A stretch of 64,000 nt of DNA from Orobanche coerulescens (Eukaryota; Streptophyta; Magnoliopsida; Lamiales; Orobanchaceae), in the NCBI GenBank assembly GCA_033398695.1, contig CM065815.1:103320501-103384500 (forward strand), given 5' to 3'. Shown here piece after piece: positions 23,373-47,956 of the stretch (its first letter is position 1; each line of letters begins with the position of its first letter). The notes beneath the pieces were generated by a model that had not been told where the DNA came from, made no database searches, and was given only the letters and a program-made list of their open reading frames with translations. The translations under genes and the position numbers were made by a program.

Positions 23373-24691
23373 CTAATTCATACTTTGATCTAAAGGTGCT
23401 GGGGCAGAAGCCCGAGTGTCCACAGTGTGATCTTGTTCGGGGCAATAAGCTGCCCTATGTCCCATATGTCCACAAGTGTGACACTTCAGGGGTGGGAAAT
23501 TGCACTCCAGATTAACGTGGCCTGGACGACCACAATTAAAACAAGTTACCGGGCAAGTTGAGGTGCCCGGAGCAGAACGAAAACTCCTCTTCCCTCTAGC
23601 AGAACATGACGACTGCCCGACAGAACGGTTAGTCGTCTGAGGTCTTTGGAAGTTGCCACCTTTAGAACCAGAAAAGTTACCAACGATCTTCTGCTTCTTC
23701 GGTTCTTCTGCGGTATCATTGTTGGGACTAAACATGTCATATGCCAAGGCCCTGTCTTGGTATTCCTTCAAGGTAGTACAAGCAAACCCGGCCATATAAT
23801 GCCATAAATCCATATTCATCTGCATATCAAAGTAACGGATCTTGTCACGCTCATCCCGCACTTGATTCTTCACGTGGATCAGTTGTTGATTGTATTCCAC
23901 TATCGCTTGCGAGACTGGAATATTCTGCAGCTTAGCCTCGAAAAAGGCTCGGATTCAGCCTTCTTGCACTGGCCAAGGACAAAACTCGGCCTCCAGTAGC
24001 TCTTTAAACTATCCCCACGTAGCAGCATGATCCTGAGGCTTGATAACTTTCCACCAAGTCGCGGCTTCCTTGGTAAGGAAGTACCGAGCAATCGGTACCT
24101 TCCTCACTTCCGGACAATCAACCGCTTCAAACACATTCTCTAATTCTGCCAACCAATTCTCCCAACCCATCGGTTCTGTAGCACCACTAAACTGCCGAGG
24201 GTGCAGTTCCTAATTCTCTAGCATCTCTAGGAAGCTTGAGACTAAATATTCATTGTGTAGTGACAAATAGAGACCAAAGTACTTTGTCAGTGATTCTAAC
24301 TTTCATTCAGTCTGATTATGCGACACCGGTCTTCAAAGTTGAACATGCGCCTTCTGCCATATAGTTCCGAGGTTAATTCCTCTTCTAACTTCTTTTCACA
24401 TTCTGAAGCAAGGCATCCCATTTCGGGTTCGGATTGTTCAGTTGAACGGCTTGGGCCAGGATAGTCATCTGGTTAGCCAGTTGTTGAAGGACATTCGTAA
24501 CTCCAAAATCTGCGTTATTTCCTTGGCCGGTAGACTGGTCGTGATGACCCTCGGTATTAGGATGTACTGAGTTAGATTAACTAGGGGTGATCGACCCCGC
24601 AACGGAACTGAGGGAAGCGGCCGCGCCACGTCCTCGTCCGCGTCCATGACCAGGGCATCGTCTCTGTCCTCTATCAGCAGACATTCTGAAG
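23373..24691 (-). pseudogene. chromovirus gag
   Basis: N-terminus MSADRGQRRCPGHGRGRGRG at about 24685, typical of basic gypsy gag starts. Further on: matrix/capsid parts in broken frames, then 23900-23373 with two CCHC knuckles, CFNCGRPGHVNLEC and CHTCGHMGHRAAYC. Several stops and shifts. The 100 bp upstream of the start are noncoding; no PBS survives. Confidence 0.8.
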
Positions 24692-24796
24692 GATACACAA
24701 AGCACGTAAGTACAATTCAAATCGCACGTCATCGAAGTGACCGAGTCCCAAAATACCAGTTCAAAAGTAAAGCGATTAAGAACACTATGAGAGTAA

Positions 24797-25244
24797 GGGG
24801 CCGTTTGTTTAGCTCTTAATGTAACCATTAAGAGCCTACCTCTGAATCGCTCAGAGGCCACGACTGTTTGGCAAAATTTTTTTGCCTCTTAATGGTTACA
24901 AAGAGATTTGAACCATTAAGCATTCATACCCTCTCTCAACCATTCAGAGGCAAACAATTTCCAGATTTACCCCTCCTCTTAAATTAAGAATTATTATTCA
25001 TAATAATTATTATTATTTTAAATGAATTTAAATAAAAAAATATTATCCATAATTATTATTATAATTTTCTAAATAAATTAAATTAAAAAATATTATACAT
25101 AATTATTATTATATATATTATACCATTCATAACAGTTACCAAACAACCAAATTTCATTCTGCAATCAACCATACAGAGCCTCTCAACCATTCTGGCCTCT
25201 CAACCATTCTGCACTAAATCATTCAGCAACTGCCAAACAGCCCC
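24797..25244. mobile_element. PIF/Harbinger (Tourist-like) MITE, TSD TAA
   Basis: Ends GGGGCCGTTTGTTT and CCAAACAGCCCC are near-perfect inverted repeats, flanked by TAA at 24794-24796 and 25245-25247. The centre is AT-rich and has no ORF. Length 448 bp. Confidence 0.85.
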
Positions 25245-25247
25245 TAA

Positions 25248-26013
25248 GGCTCTTTTCTTTTGAGCTGAATTTTGTTGAACTGAACTAATTGAACTGAACT
25301 GGATTTTGCTGAATTGAACTGAACTAAATTGAACTGAATTGTGTTAAACTGAACTGAACTGAAATATAGTTACTAATTATTATTATTAATTTTAGATAAT
25401 GATTATATATATATATATATATAACAACACCAATAATAATATATATCACAAATAATAATCATAATAATAAAAAATTATAATATGAATGATAATAATTAAT
25501 AATAATTTTATTATGTAAAATATTATTGATAATATTAATGTAAAAATAATAATATCACATAGAAAAAATACAATAACTATCAAATATTATATTTACAAAA
25601 ACAATAATAATAAGATTAATAATAAAATTAGATACAATATACACAATAGTAATAATTATTATTTGTATTAAAACAATAACAAAAACAATATTAATAATAA
25701 TTATTTATTATTGATAATATTAATAAATATCATTACTACTCCTATTAATTAATCTATTAAAAATAATATATATAATAATAATAATTATTTGTATTACAGC
25801 GATAAACTAATTATATAACAATACTAAAATAATAATAATAAATAATTATATATAATAGTATTGATAATGATAATAATAAGTAATAATATTGATTCTAAAG
25901 TTGAACTAAACTGAACCGAACAGAACTAAACTGTACTGAACTGAGTTGAACTGAAACTTGGTGAACTGAACTAAACTGAAATGTGCTGAAACTAAGCCCA
26001 AAAGAACAAAGAC
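25248..26013. mobile_element. MITE-like inverted-repeat element, AT-rich core
   Basis: The left end, CTCTTTTCTTTTGAGCTGAA, and the reverse complement of the right end, CTTTGTTCTTTTGGGCTTAG, are inverted repeats. Each is followed by AACTGAACTGAA-type direct repeats on opposite strands. The 500-bp core is almost pure A/T with AATAAT repeats. TAAG may be the target duplication (25245-25248 and 26014-26017). It sits back to back with the previous MITE. Confidence 0.65.
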
Positions 26014-26328
26014 TAAGTAAAACTAAAAATTGAAGATTTAGAAAAATAGAAATCAAAAATTGAAGTTTTCTATATAGACATATGAATGAATGTGGTGCTC
26101 AGAGTCGTATCGCAATTATATATATATATATAAAAGAAATAAAAATACATCCACACTATTGATTTAATTAATTTTAATGATTCAGATTAAATGTATAAAA
26201 TATGAAAAATATCTTTTCAATTCATCAAATGAAGAATTAGTAACTAATTAAAAAAACAATCCAAATTTTCATACAATTCAAATCATAATCACATGCAATC
26301 AAATTTTATACGTATTCTTATATATCAA

Positions 26329-26665
26329 GGGCTTGTTTGCTATGTGTGATTAATGTGTATAATATATCTAATACACCCTTATATATTATTTGATATAAAG
26401 TATAGAGTCCTTGATAAAATTCGGGCCCGTATAAATAATACTAATTTTTGGTATTACGTATCCTACCTAAGAGGTGGTATTAGGTGATATTAAATAATAC
26501 TACAACTAATAAATTCAATAAACTACCATGATATCTACATTTTGCAGCGAATTTAATACATCGTACCAAATATGATATTAATTTCTTATATTGTATAAGA
26601 AATCTCAATCATTCTTATCAAGCTTTATCCCATACAACTTAGCATACAATTTAGCAAACAAGCCC
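26329..26665. mobile_element. MITE with TIR GGGCTTGTTTGCTA, TSD CAA
   Basis: The left GGGCTTGTTTGCTA and right TAGCAAACAAGCCC are perfect inverted repeats, with CAA on both sides (26326-26328, 26666-26668). 337 bp, noncoding. It ends 240 bp upstream of the host gene's ATG, so it forms part of its promoter region. Confidence 0.88.
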
Positions 26666-26697
26666 CAAAAGAAATCACATTCTCAATTAATCCCTTA

Positions 26698-26770
26698 TAT
26701 ATATATATATATATATATATACAGCTCCCTTCTCTCTCTCTCTCTATATATATATACATATATATATATG
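26698..26770 (+). repeat. TA and CT microsatellites before the host gene
   Basis: (TA)n, then a short (TC)n and (TA)n, about 140-210 bp upstream of the ATG at 26905. CT-rich tracts are common in plant 5' UTRs; no clear TATA box could be picked from this background. Confidence 0.7.
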
Positions 26771-26904
26771 ACGAAATAGACTGGTATCAAATATGCGCCA
26801 AAAATCGAGATTCATATTATCATATATATATACCGACCAGAGCTCATTCTCGAATTTTCGCCATAGCACTCGGTAGCAGATAAACTTTTCAAGCCGGAAA
26901 AAAC

Positions 26905-40563
<13,659 letters not shown>

Positions 40564-40628
40564 CATAGCAGGTGATCTTGTGTTTTACGTAAATTACAAA
40601 AACTGCCTTTGAGGTTTAGCCTAATTAC

Positions 40629-40651
40629 AAAAAAAAAAAAAAAAAAAAAAA
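40629..40651. repeat. A23 run after the host gene
   Basis: 66 bp past the stop codon. Could belong to the 3' UTR or be a retroposition scar. Confidence 0.7.
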
Positions 40652-40785
40652 CACTTGAATTTACAGATACCCCATCTCACATTTGTTTCTCTTCTGCGAA
40701 TTGCTCCACAAGGTCGTATTTGTGAATTTGGAAGATAATTGGTGTTCTTATGTATTAGGCAAAAACCTAGGGGTGGTTTTTATAA

Positions 40786-41334
40786 GGCTAAATTGCATAA
40801 AAATTGCTCACCTTTTTTGCAGTTCTTGTTTATTTCTCCACCTTTTAATTTTAGTTTAAAATTGTCAATCTTTCAATTTTTCTCAATTTTCACCCGATTC
40901 CGATTTTCCGGTGAAATTATTTACTGACATGGTCTAATTACTCACGTGGCGCTGAGGTGGCTTGAATTGGTCGATTATGTGGCACAAATTAAAACTACGT
41001 CGTCTGAAAATTGAGAAAAATTGAAAGGTTGGCAATTTAGCCTAAAATGAAAAAAAGGTTGGGAAATAAACCAAAATTTCAAAAAAGGTGAACAATTTTT
41101 ATGCAAATTGGCCAAATAGACGTTTTCCTTCCTTTAACCGACGTCGTTTATCGAATTGGACCGATTTCCCATGTAAGCAACGCCGATGTCCAGCTCAACT
41201 TTGATTTGGGGGAAATGATAAAGCGGTTGAAAATTGAGAAAAATTAAAAGGTTGGCAATTTTAGCCTAAAATTAAAAAGTGGGGGAATAAACCAGAATTG
41301 TAAAAAAGGTTGGCAATTTTTATGCAATTTAGCC
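40786..41334. mobile_element. inverted-repeat element, TIR GGCTAAATTGCATAAAAATTG
   Basis: The left arm (GGCTAAATTGCATAAAAATT, then CACCTTTTTTGCAG) is mirrored at 41080-41113 and again at 41295-41334 (TTTTTATGCAATTTAGCC). The interior words TTGAAAGGTTGGCAATTT are also inverted. The arms form a long hairpin with one extra arm copy. Noncoding; probably a foldback-type MITE downstream of the host gene. Confidence 0.65.
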
Positions 41335-42645
41335 ATTTTATAACTATGCCTACTATGAATATTAATTTGCAAAATTAGCAACCTCTATGTCCTCGTACGT
41401 AGATAAGTATACGCTTAATACGCACAAGATGCCGTGGGATAATGTTTCTTTCGGTAGGTTTGATTTGCATTAGAAGATGACATACAAGACTAGTACAAAA
41501 AATAATATTTGCGCTGTAATAATATTTTTGTTTGAACTAGAATAAAGCTAGTAAGATGGAGATTGTGACTATTCAAGCAATAAGCTGGTGAGCGGCAGCC
41601 ATGTTAGTTTGCAGGGCCATAGCTATTTTTTAATTGGCTATTGCCGGCAAAAAAACCGAGGCTTAAAAGAAACTTGGACACATTTTCATAACAATATTAA
41701 ATTACAAAATTATCACAAAATAACGATATCCAACTGCAGATTACTACGAATCTGTCTATCAAACTTGATAACCCAGTTTTTTTACAGTATATTTTTCAAT
41801 CAAATCATAGCCAACCATTCCGTCTCTCTTATAACGTAGTGGACCGAAAGCAAGTTTTGATCAATTTCAACTTCGGATTTTTTCTTTTGGCATTGACAAC
41901 TATTAAATATATCGTTATACATGATTTCCTATTAAATTTGGATTAAATCATGCATCATGCTTGAATAAAATATAAATTCATTTGTAGAGCCGGAAAATAC
42001 CATTCGATGATGAAATATCGAGAATGGTGCATTCTTAACTAATTTAATGTAATTTAAATTATACTATTTTTAAAACTATTGTTATATATGATTTCATGTT
42101 GATCAAAATTTTATAAGCAATCCAAATATTACAGGTAACAACCATCCATTTCTTTTATGTTAGTCAAATACATCATTAGTTGGTTTTGTTCCTATGCCAG
42201 ATTATAACACGATATTTGTTAGTCTTGATATAGATCCTTCATTCACAGACGATTCTTCCTCATGCTTCGACAAATCTGTAAGTTCGCAAAAAAAAAAAAT
42301 CTTTATTACAATCTTTAACTTCTTCAAATAAAACACAAGTCGGAGCTCTTATAACTTCTAAATGTCTCAAATCTGATTAATATAAAGAACAAAAAAAAAA
42401 GTTTGGTTCAATAAACTATATAAATATTACTCCTATTGCATTATCAGGGCTGACACGGAAGGAATGGCCGTAGTTGCTGGTCCCGCCACACTCCGCTCGA
42501 GTAGGTGAGTTCATGGACCAGTCCATGACTAGTATTTCTTATTTGAACCGGTAGGGATCGGTTCGATAGAAATTTAAAGCTTCTATTAATTAAACACGTG
42601 ACATTTAAAATCCACTTCTTGTTAAAATAAATATACATGTATGGT
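41335..42645. other. AT-rich intergenic sequence
   Basis: No supported gene or repeat end. One 123-codon minus-strand frame overlaps the LTR boundary at 42651 and is not convincing. Confidence 0.45.
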
Positions 42646-42650
42646 GTATA
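42646..42650. repeat. 5-bp TSD GTATA (left copy)
   Basis: Identical to 49216-49220. Confidence 0.88.
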
Positions 42651-43910
42651 TGATACGAATTTGCTCGGAAAGATAAATATGTATCGGTCGGAGTGTGTAT
42701 AAGGATATCGTAGCGGAAGTCTTTTATGAGTAGCGTATTTCGGATGTAGTTTTGTGGATGTAATATCGGATAAAGTAAGAATATCGATCAACAAGACTTG
42801 AACGATCAAAAACAAGGATTTATCGAATTAGACCTATATTTCGTTAAGTGATTTATTCTCAAGACCTATTGAGAATCGATCGGATTAATACTCGAAAGCG
42901 CGTCGAATAAAAATCAAGAGTTTGATAAAAATCATTAATTTCGGATAAAGTGATGATATCGATCAAGAAGACTTGAACGATCAGGAACAAAGGTTTATCG
43001 AATTAGACCTATAATTCGGTAAGATGATTTCTTCTCAAGATCTATTGAGAATCGATCGGATTAATACTCGAAAACGTGTCGAATAAAAAACAAGGTTCGA
43101 TGAAAATCATTCACCAAGGATGAAAACACAAAGTGTAATCGTTTACTTCAACATTCAATTCTCTAATTACAAGATACAACATGACTACTTATAGCTAGTA
43201 GTCTCCTCCAATGAAATAAAGAAAGAACAAAAATAAGATCACATGATCTTGGAAAATCAAGATAAAATAAAGAGGGGAACATAAAATCAAAATAAAACAA
43301 AGTAAATCAAAAGGAGGGAGAACACAATCTTTAGGAAGAAAAAGAAAAAAAAAGGGAAGACAAACAATACACAAAAGTGTATAAAATAAGAGGCGCTGGC
43401 TGTCGGACACGGGCCGTGTCGATTGACACGGCCGCGGCTGCATGTGCGGACGCAACATGTTCGGCAGGACTCGACCGTGTTCGTCTGACACGATCGGGCT
43501 GGGCGGTAGCAGGTTTTGATGTTTCTGGGCGAGTAGGACTCGACCGTGTCGCCTGGCATGGTCGGGTTGGACGGGCAGACGTCCCGGCAGTTCTGGACGA
43601 GTAGGACTCGACCGTGTCGCCTGGCACTGTCGGGTCTGGCCGACAGTGACTTTTGCTTGTCCAGGACAATGCGGCACGGGCCGTGTTGGATGACACGACC
43701 GAGTTCGGTCGGCAGTCCTTCGGCATTTTCAGGCACAACATGACACGGGCCGTGTCATATGACACGGCCGAGACCTGGCACCTTGGTCCTTCTCGTTTTG
43801 TGTCCGTTTTCTCGCCTAAAAATGTAGTCGCACGTGCATGGCGCGTTGTAAGGCCTTTTACGTCGATCCTTACTTCGTCTTCTTCATTCGGACTAGTCAA
43901 TTTCGTATCA
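42651..43910 (-). repeat. TR-GAG LTR a (3')
   Basis: 1260 bp with two copies of a roughly 175-bp internal unit (TTATCGAATTAGACCTAT..CGATCAAGAAGACTTGAAC). A TATA-like CTATAAGTAG lies near 43185 on the minus strand. Confidence 0.9.
43406..43772 (-). promoter_or_regulatory. GACACGGGCCGTGTC palindrome array, LTR a
   Basis: Perfect palindromes GACACGGGCCGTGTC and half-site variants (CTCGACCGTGTCGCC, TGACACGGCCGAG) in the U3 half. Functionally parallel in position to the TAGCG arrays of other families. Three overlapping long frames here exist only because the GC-rich repeats lack stops. Confidence 0.82.
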
Positions 43911-43915
43911 TTCCC

Positions 43916-45085
43916 TCACCCTTTAAAAGGAATTGTCCTCAATTCCGAAATCCCTTCGTCATCAAGATAATTAACTAAAGCCTCTAAGTACTTGATCTCG
44001 AAAATATCTGCAGTGCGTACATGGCCCAAAATCTTGAGACGGTAGGTAGTAGGGGGTTTCAGAGAATCACCAACAAAATAACTATCATTATTAATAAAAT
44101 AATAATAATTATTCTGCGAGGTAATACCGATATCACGATATGAATCATCATTTAACTGGACATCTGAAATGGGAAGCGCGATAGTAATCATAGGTCGCTC
44201 TTCATCAACTGGCTCCTCATCAAATACTGGTGGTTCGTCATAATCCGGTCCACTCTCCATTTTAACATTATTGGGCTCCCCAAATAATGGCCCATCGAAA
44301 ATTAATCCATTTAGCCCAATCCGGTAATTATCCAAGACAATAAGTCCATCGCCAGAAACTGAGTCGATATAAAAATTAGGCTCAAAATTGTCGTTTTCTT
44401 CTAACCGACCAATTTTAGTACCAAGCTCAATTTTGTCTTCCACATCTTTAAAAGGCCCGACTTGTGTTAAATATTCTTCTGACCATAATTCATTCGGTCC
44501 ATCAATTCCGTTTTGGTCAATTTGACCAACACAACTAATTGGCCCATGCTCATAATAGCAAGATCCAAGTTCGTTAATGAGGGAAACACGGCTCAACTCA
44601 TCTTCTTCGTTGTATTGCGCCGTTGAAACCTCTGTCTCATCTACTTCATTAAAAATGACAGTAGGGACATCGTCTTCATCGAAAAAGGACTCTGCTGGGA
44701 CTTCCTTGATGGGGAAAAATCTTAAATCGAATGTCGGCGGTGGGGCGTCGAAGAGCTGGTAGTGGGGAAACAACGAGTGGTGGTATGATGTGGATTTGAA
44801 CCTTCGATTGAAATGTTTTCTGAATTTTCGCCAATCTATGATTTTTGGTTTACGTTGTTGTGAACGGGACTGTTTCAGTTTTTGCCACCAGACGGCGGCG
44901 CTACCAAGGAGGCGCTTTGCCACCAGCGAAACGCGGCGGTTGATCGGGGCAACCTTGAAGTCCGAGTGCTCCTCACAAGCATGGAGCCAATCTATGCACG
45001 CATTTGGATTACTATATCCGTGAAACTCCGGTATGCTGCGGAATTTAGCCAAGAAATCAATATCGTTGAACTCCATTTTTTTCAA
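43916..45085 (-). CDS. TR-GAG ORF 1: gag domain plus novel C-terminal domain, 389 aa
   Basis: Intact minus-strand frame beginning MKKMEFNDIDFLAKF at 45085. Residues about 12-95 are a Ty3/gypsy-type gag (IPEFHGYSNPNACIDWL, LLGSAAVWWQKLK, FRKHFNRRF). There is no zinc knuckle. The middle is acidic (about 130-320). The C-terminal 70 residues carry NYYYFINNDSYF and YRLKILGHVRTADIFEIKY, shared with the 443-codon ORF at 7748. The frame ends in the PPT beside LTR a. It differs from ORF 2 by three residues by eye. Role inferred: particle or RNA-binding protein. The C-terminal domain is unexplained. Confidence 0.88.
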   Translation of the reverse strand: MKKMEFNDIDFLAKFRSIPEFHGYSNPNACIDWLHACEEHSDFKVAPINRRVSLVAKRLLGSAAVWWQKLKQSRSQQRKPKIIDWRKFRKHFNRRFKSTSYHHSLFPHYQLFDAPPPTFDLRFFPIKEVPAESFFDEDDVPTVIFNEVDETEVSTAQYNEEDELSRVSLINELGSCYYEHGPISCVGQIDQNGIDGPNELWSEEYLTQVGPFKDVEDKIELGTKIGRLEENDNFEPNFYIDSVSGDGLIVLDNYRIGLNGLIFDGPLFGEPNNVKMESGPDYDEPPVFDEEPVDEERPMITIALPISDVQLNDDSYRDIGITSQNNYYYFINNDSYFVGDSLKPPTTYRLKILGHVRTADIFEIKYLEALVNYLDDEGISELRTIPFKG

Positions 45086-45200
45086 AGATCAAGAACCTCA
45101 ACTGAATTAAGAAATTCAGGTGTGGCTTCCGATGACAAGAGTCAAGAGATATTTCTTTGACAAGAAATCGTTGATAAAATCGCCAAGGAGATGACCTTGG

Positions 45201-45212
45201 GCTCCGATACCA
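45201..45212 (-). other. primer-binding site for unit 1
   Basis: Minus-strand TGGTATCGGAGC, four bases inside LTR b. Confidence 0.82.
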
Positions 45213-45216
45213 CTTA

Positions 45217-46650
45217 TGATACGAATTTGCTCGGAAAGATAAATATGTATCGGTCGGAGTGTGTATAAGGATATCGTAGCGGAAGTCTTTTATGAGTAGC
45301 GTATTTCGGATGTAGTTTTGTGGATGTAATATCGGATAAAGTAAGAATATCGATCAAGAAGACTTGAACGATCAAGAACAAGGATTTATCGAATTAGACA
45401 TATAATTCGATAAGTGATTTCTTCTCAAGATCTATTGAGAATCGATCGGATTAATACTCGAAAACGCGTCGAATAAAAATCAAGAGTTTGATAAAAATCA
45501 TTAATTTCGGATAAAGTGATGATATCGATCAAGAAGACTTGAACGATCAGGAACAAAGGTTTATCGAATTAGACCTATAATTCGATAAGTGATTTCTTCT
45601 CAAGACCTATTGAGAATCGATCGGATTAATACTCGAAAACGCGTCGAATAAAAATCAAGAGTTTGATAAAAATCATTAATTTCGGATAAAGTGATGATAT
45701 CGATCAAGAAGACTTGAACGATCAGGAACAAAGGTTTATCGAATTAGACCTATAATTCGATAAGATGATTTCTTCTCAAGACCTATTGAGAATCGATCGG
45801 ATTAATACTCGAAAACGCGTCGAATAAAAATCAAGGTTCGATGAAAATCATTCACGAATGATGAAAACACAAAGTGTAATCTTTTACTTTAACATTCAAT
45901 TCTCTAATTACAAGATACAACATGACTACTTATAGCGTGTACTCTCCTCAAATGAAATAAAGAAAGAACAAAAATAAGATCACATGATCTTGGAAAATCA
46001 AGATAAAATAAAGAGGGGAACATAAAATCAAAATAAAACAAAGTAAATCAAAAAGAGGGGGACATAATCTTTAGGAAGAAAAAGAAAGAAAAAAGGAAGA
46101 CAAATAATACACAAAAGTGTATAAAATAATAGGGGCTGGCTGCCGGACACGGGCCGTGTCGATTGACACGGCCGCGGCTGCATGTGCGGACGCAACATGT
46201 TCGGCAGGACTCGACCGTGTTCGTCTGACACGGTCGGGCTGGGCGGCAGCAGGTTTTGCTGTTTCTGGGCGAGTAGGACTCGACCGTGTCGCCTGGCACG
46301 GTCGGGTTGGACGGGCAGACGTTCCGGCAGTTCTGGACGAGTAGGACTCGACCGTGTCGCCTGGCACGGTCGGGTCTGGCCGACAGTGACTTTTGCTTGT
46401 CCGGGACAGTGCGGCACGGGCCGTGTTGAATGACACGGCCGAGTTCGTTCGGCAGTCCTTGGGCATTTTCCGGCACAGCATGACACGGGCCGTGTCATAT
46501 GACACGGCCGAGACCTGGCACCTTGGTCCTTCTCGTTTTGTGTCCGTTTTCTCGCCTAAAAATGTAGTCGCACGTGCATGGCGCGTTGTAAGGCCTTTTA
46601 CGTCGATCCTTACTTCGTCTTCTTCATTCGGACTAGTCAATTTCGTATCA
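45217..46650 (-). repeat. TR-GAG LTR b (shared middle LTR)
   Basis: 1434 bp. It is 174-175 bp longer than LTRs a and c because it has three rather than two copies of the internal unit (about 45390-45770). Confidence 0.9.
46146..46510 (-). promoter_or_regulatory. GACACGGGCCGTGTC palindrome array, LTR b
   Basis: Same arrangement as in LTR a. Confidence 0.82.
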
Positions 46651-46655
46651 TTCCC

Positions 46656-47825
46656 TCACCCTTTAAAAGGAATTGTCCTCAATTCCGAAATCCCTTCGTC
46701 ATCAAGATAATTAACTAAAGCCTCTAAGTACTTGATCTCGAAAATATCCGCAGTGCGTACATGGCCCAAAATCTTGAGACGGTAGGTAGTAGGGGGTTTC
46801 AGAGAATCACCAACAAAATAACTATCATTATTAATAAAATAATAATAATTATTCTGCGAGGTAATACCGATATTACGATATGAATCATCATTTAACTGGA
46901 CATCTGAAATGGGAAGCGCGATAGTAATCATAGGTCGCTCTTCATCAACTGGCTCCTCATCAAATACTGGTGGTTCGTCATAATCCGGTCCACTCTCCAT
47001 TTTAACATTATTGGGCTCCCCAAATAATGGCCCATCGAAAATTAATCCATTTAGCCCAATCCGGTAATTATCCAAGACAATAAGTCCATCACCAGAAACT
47101 GAGTCGATATAAAAATTAGGCTCAAAATTGTCGTTTTCTTCTAACCGACCAATTTTAGTACCAAGCTCAATTTTGTCTTCCACATCTTTAAAAGGCCCGA
47201 CTTGTGTTAAATATTCTTCTGACCATAATTCATTCGGTCCATCAATTCCGTTTTGGTCAATTTGACCAACACAACTAATTGGCCCATGCTCATAATAGCA
47301 AGATCCAAGTTCGTTAATTAGGGAAACACGGCTCAACTCATCTTCTTCGTTGTATTGCGCCGTTGAAACCTCTGTCTCGTCTACTTCATTAAAAATGACA
47401 GTAGGGACATCGTCTTCATCGAAAAAGGACTCTGCTGGGACTTCCTTGATGGGGAAAAATCTTAAATCGAATGTCGGCGGTGGGGCGTCGAAGAGCTGGT
47501 AGTGGGGAAACAACGAGTGGTGGTATGATGTGGATTTGAACCTTCGATTGAAATGTTTTCTGAATTTTCGCCAATCTATGATTTTTGGCTTACGTTGTTG
47601 TGAACGGGACTGTTTCAGTTTTTGCCACCAGACGGCGGCGCTACCAAGGAGGCGCTTTGCCACCAGCGAAACGCGGCGGTTGATCGGGGCAGTCTTGAAG
47701 TCCGAGTGCTCCTCACAAGCATGGAGCCAATCTATGCACGCATCTGGATTACTATATCCGTGAAACTCCGGTATGCTGCGGAATTTAGCCAAGAAATCAA
47801 TATCGTTGAACTCCATTTTTTTCAA
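46656..47825 (-). CDS. TR-GAG ORF 2: gag domain plus novel C-terminal domain, 389 aa
   Basis: Intact frame starting at 47825, near-identical to ORF 1. The three differences I see are Asp for Asn in the FHGYSNPDACID region, Thr for Val in DFKTAP, and Asn for Asp near DSYRNIGIT. The domains are as in ORF 1. Two intact copies in a pol-less element suggest recent amplification, or that the protein itself is needed for mobility (inference). Confidence 0.88.
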   Translation of the reverse strand: MKKMEFNDIDFLAKFRSIPEFHGYSNPDACIDWLHACEEHSDFKTAPINRRVSLVAKRLLGSAAVWWQKLKQSRSQQRKPKIIDWRKFRKHFNRRFKSTSYHHSLFPHYQLFDAPPPTFDLRFFPIKEVPAESFFDEDDVPTVIFNEVDETEVSTAQYNEEDELSRVSLINELGSCYYEHGPISCVGQIDQNGIDGPNELWSEEYLTQVGPFKDVEDKIELGTKIGRLEENDNFEPNFYIDSVSGDGLIVLDNYRIGLNGLIFDGPLFGEPNNVKMESGPDYDEPPVFDEEPVDEERPMITIALPISDVQLNDDSYRNIGITSQNNYYYFINNDSYFVGDSLKPPTTYRLKILGHVRTADIFEIKYLEALVNYLDDEGISELRTIPFKG

Positions 47826-47940
47826 AGATCAAGAACCTCAACTGAATTAAGAAATTCAGGTGTGGCTTCCGATGACAAGAGTCAAGAGATATTTCTTTGA
47901 CAAGAAATCGTTGATAAAATCGCCAAGGAGATGACCTTGG

Positions 47941-47952
47941 GCTCCGATACCA
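47941..47952 (-). other. primer-binding site for unit 2
   Basis: Minus-strand TGGTATCGGAGC, four bases inside LTR c. Confidence 0.82.
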
Positions 47953-47956
47953 CTTA

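Larger units (their letters stand above)
17864..24793 (-). mobile_element. Tekay/Del-like chromovirus, 5' end lost
   Basis: Minus-oriented Ty3/gypsy element with 3' LTR 17864-19809, PPT (TTTTAGAGGGGGAGAA on the minus strand, 19810-19825), then going right: chromodomain, integrase, RNase H, RT, protease and gag. Domain order and the C-terminal chromodomain fit the Tekay/Del chromovirus lineage. The 5' LTR and PBS are absent; the sequence runs into a MITE at 24797. Many stops and shifts show it cannot make a full polyprotein. Confidence 0.9.

Noticed and set aside
43331..43900. Overlapping minus-strand frames of 189, 160 and 149 codons, repeated at 46028-46640 and 48593-49205
   Set aside because: They lie inside LTRs over the CACGG palindrome array, are open in several frames at once because the GC-rich repeats lack stops, and match no domain.
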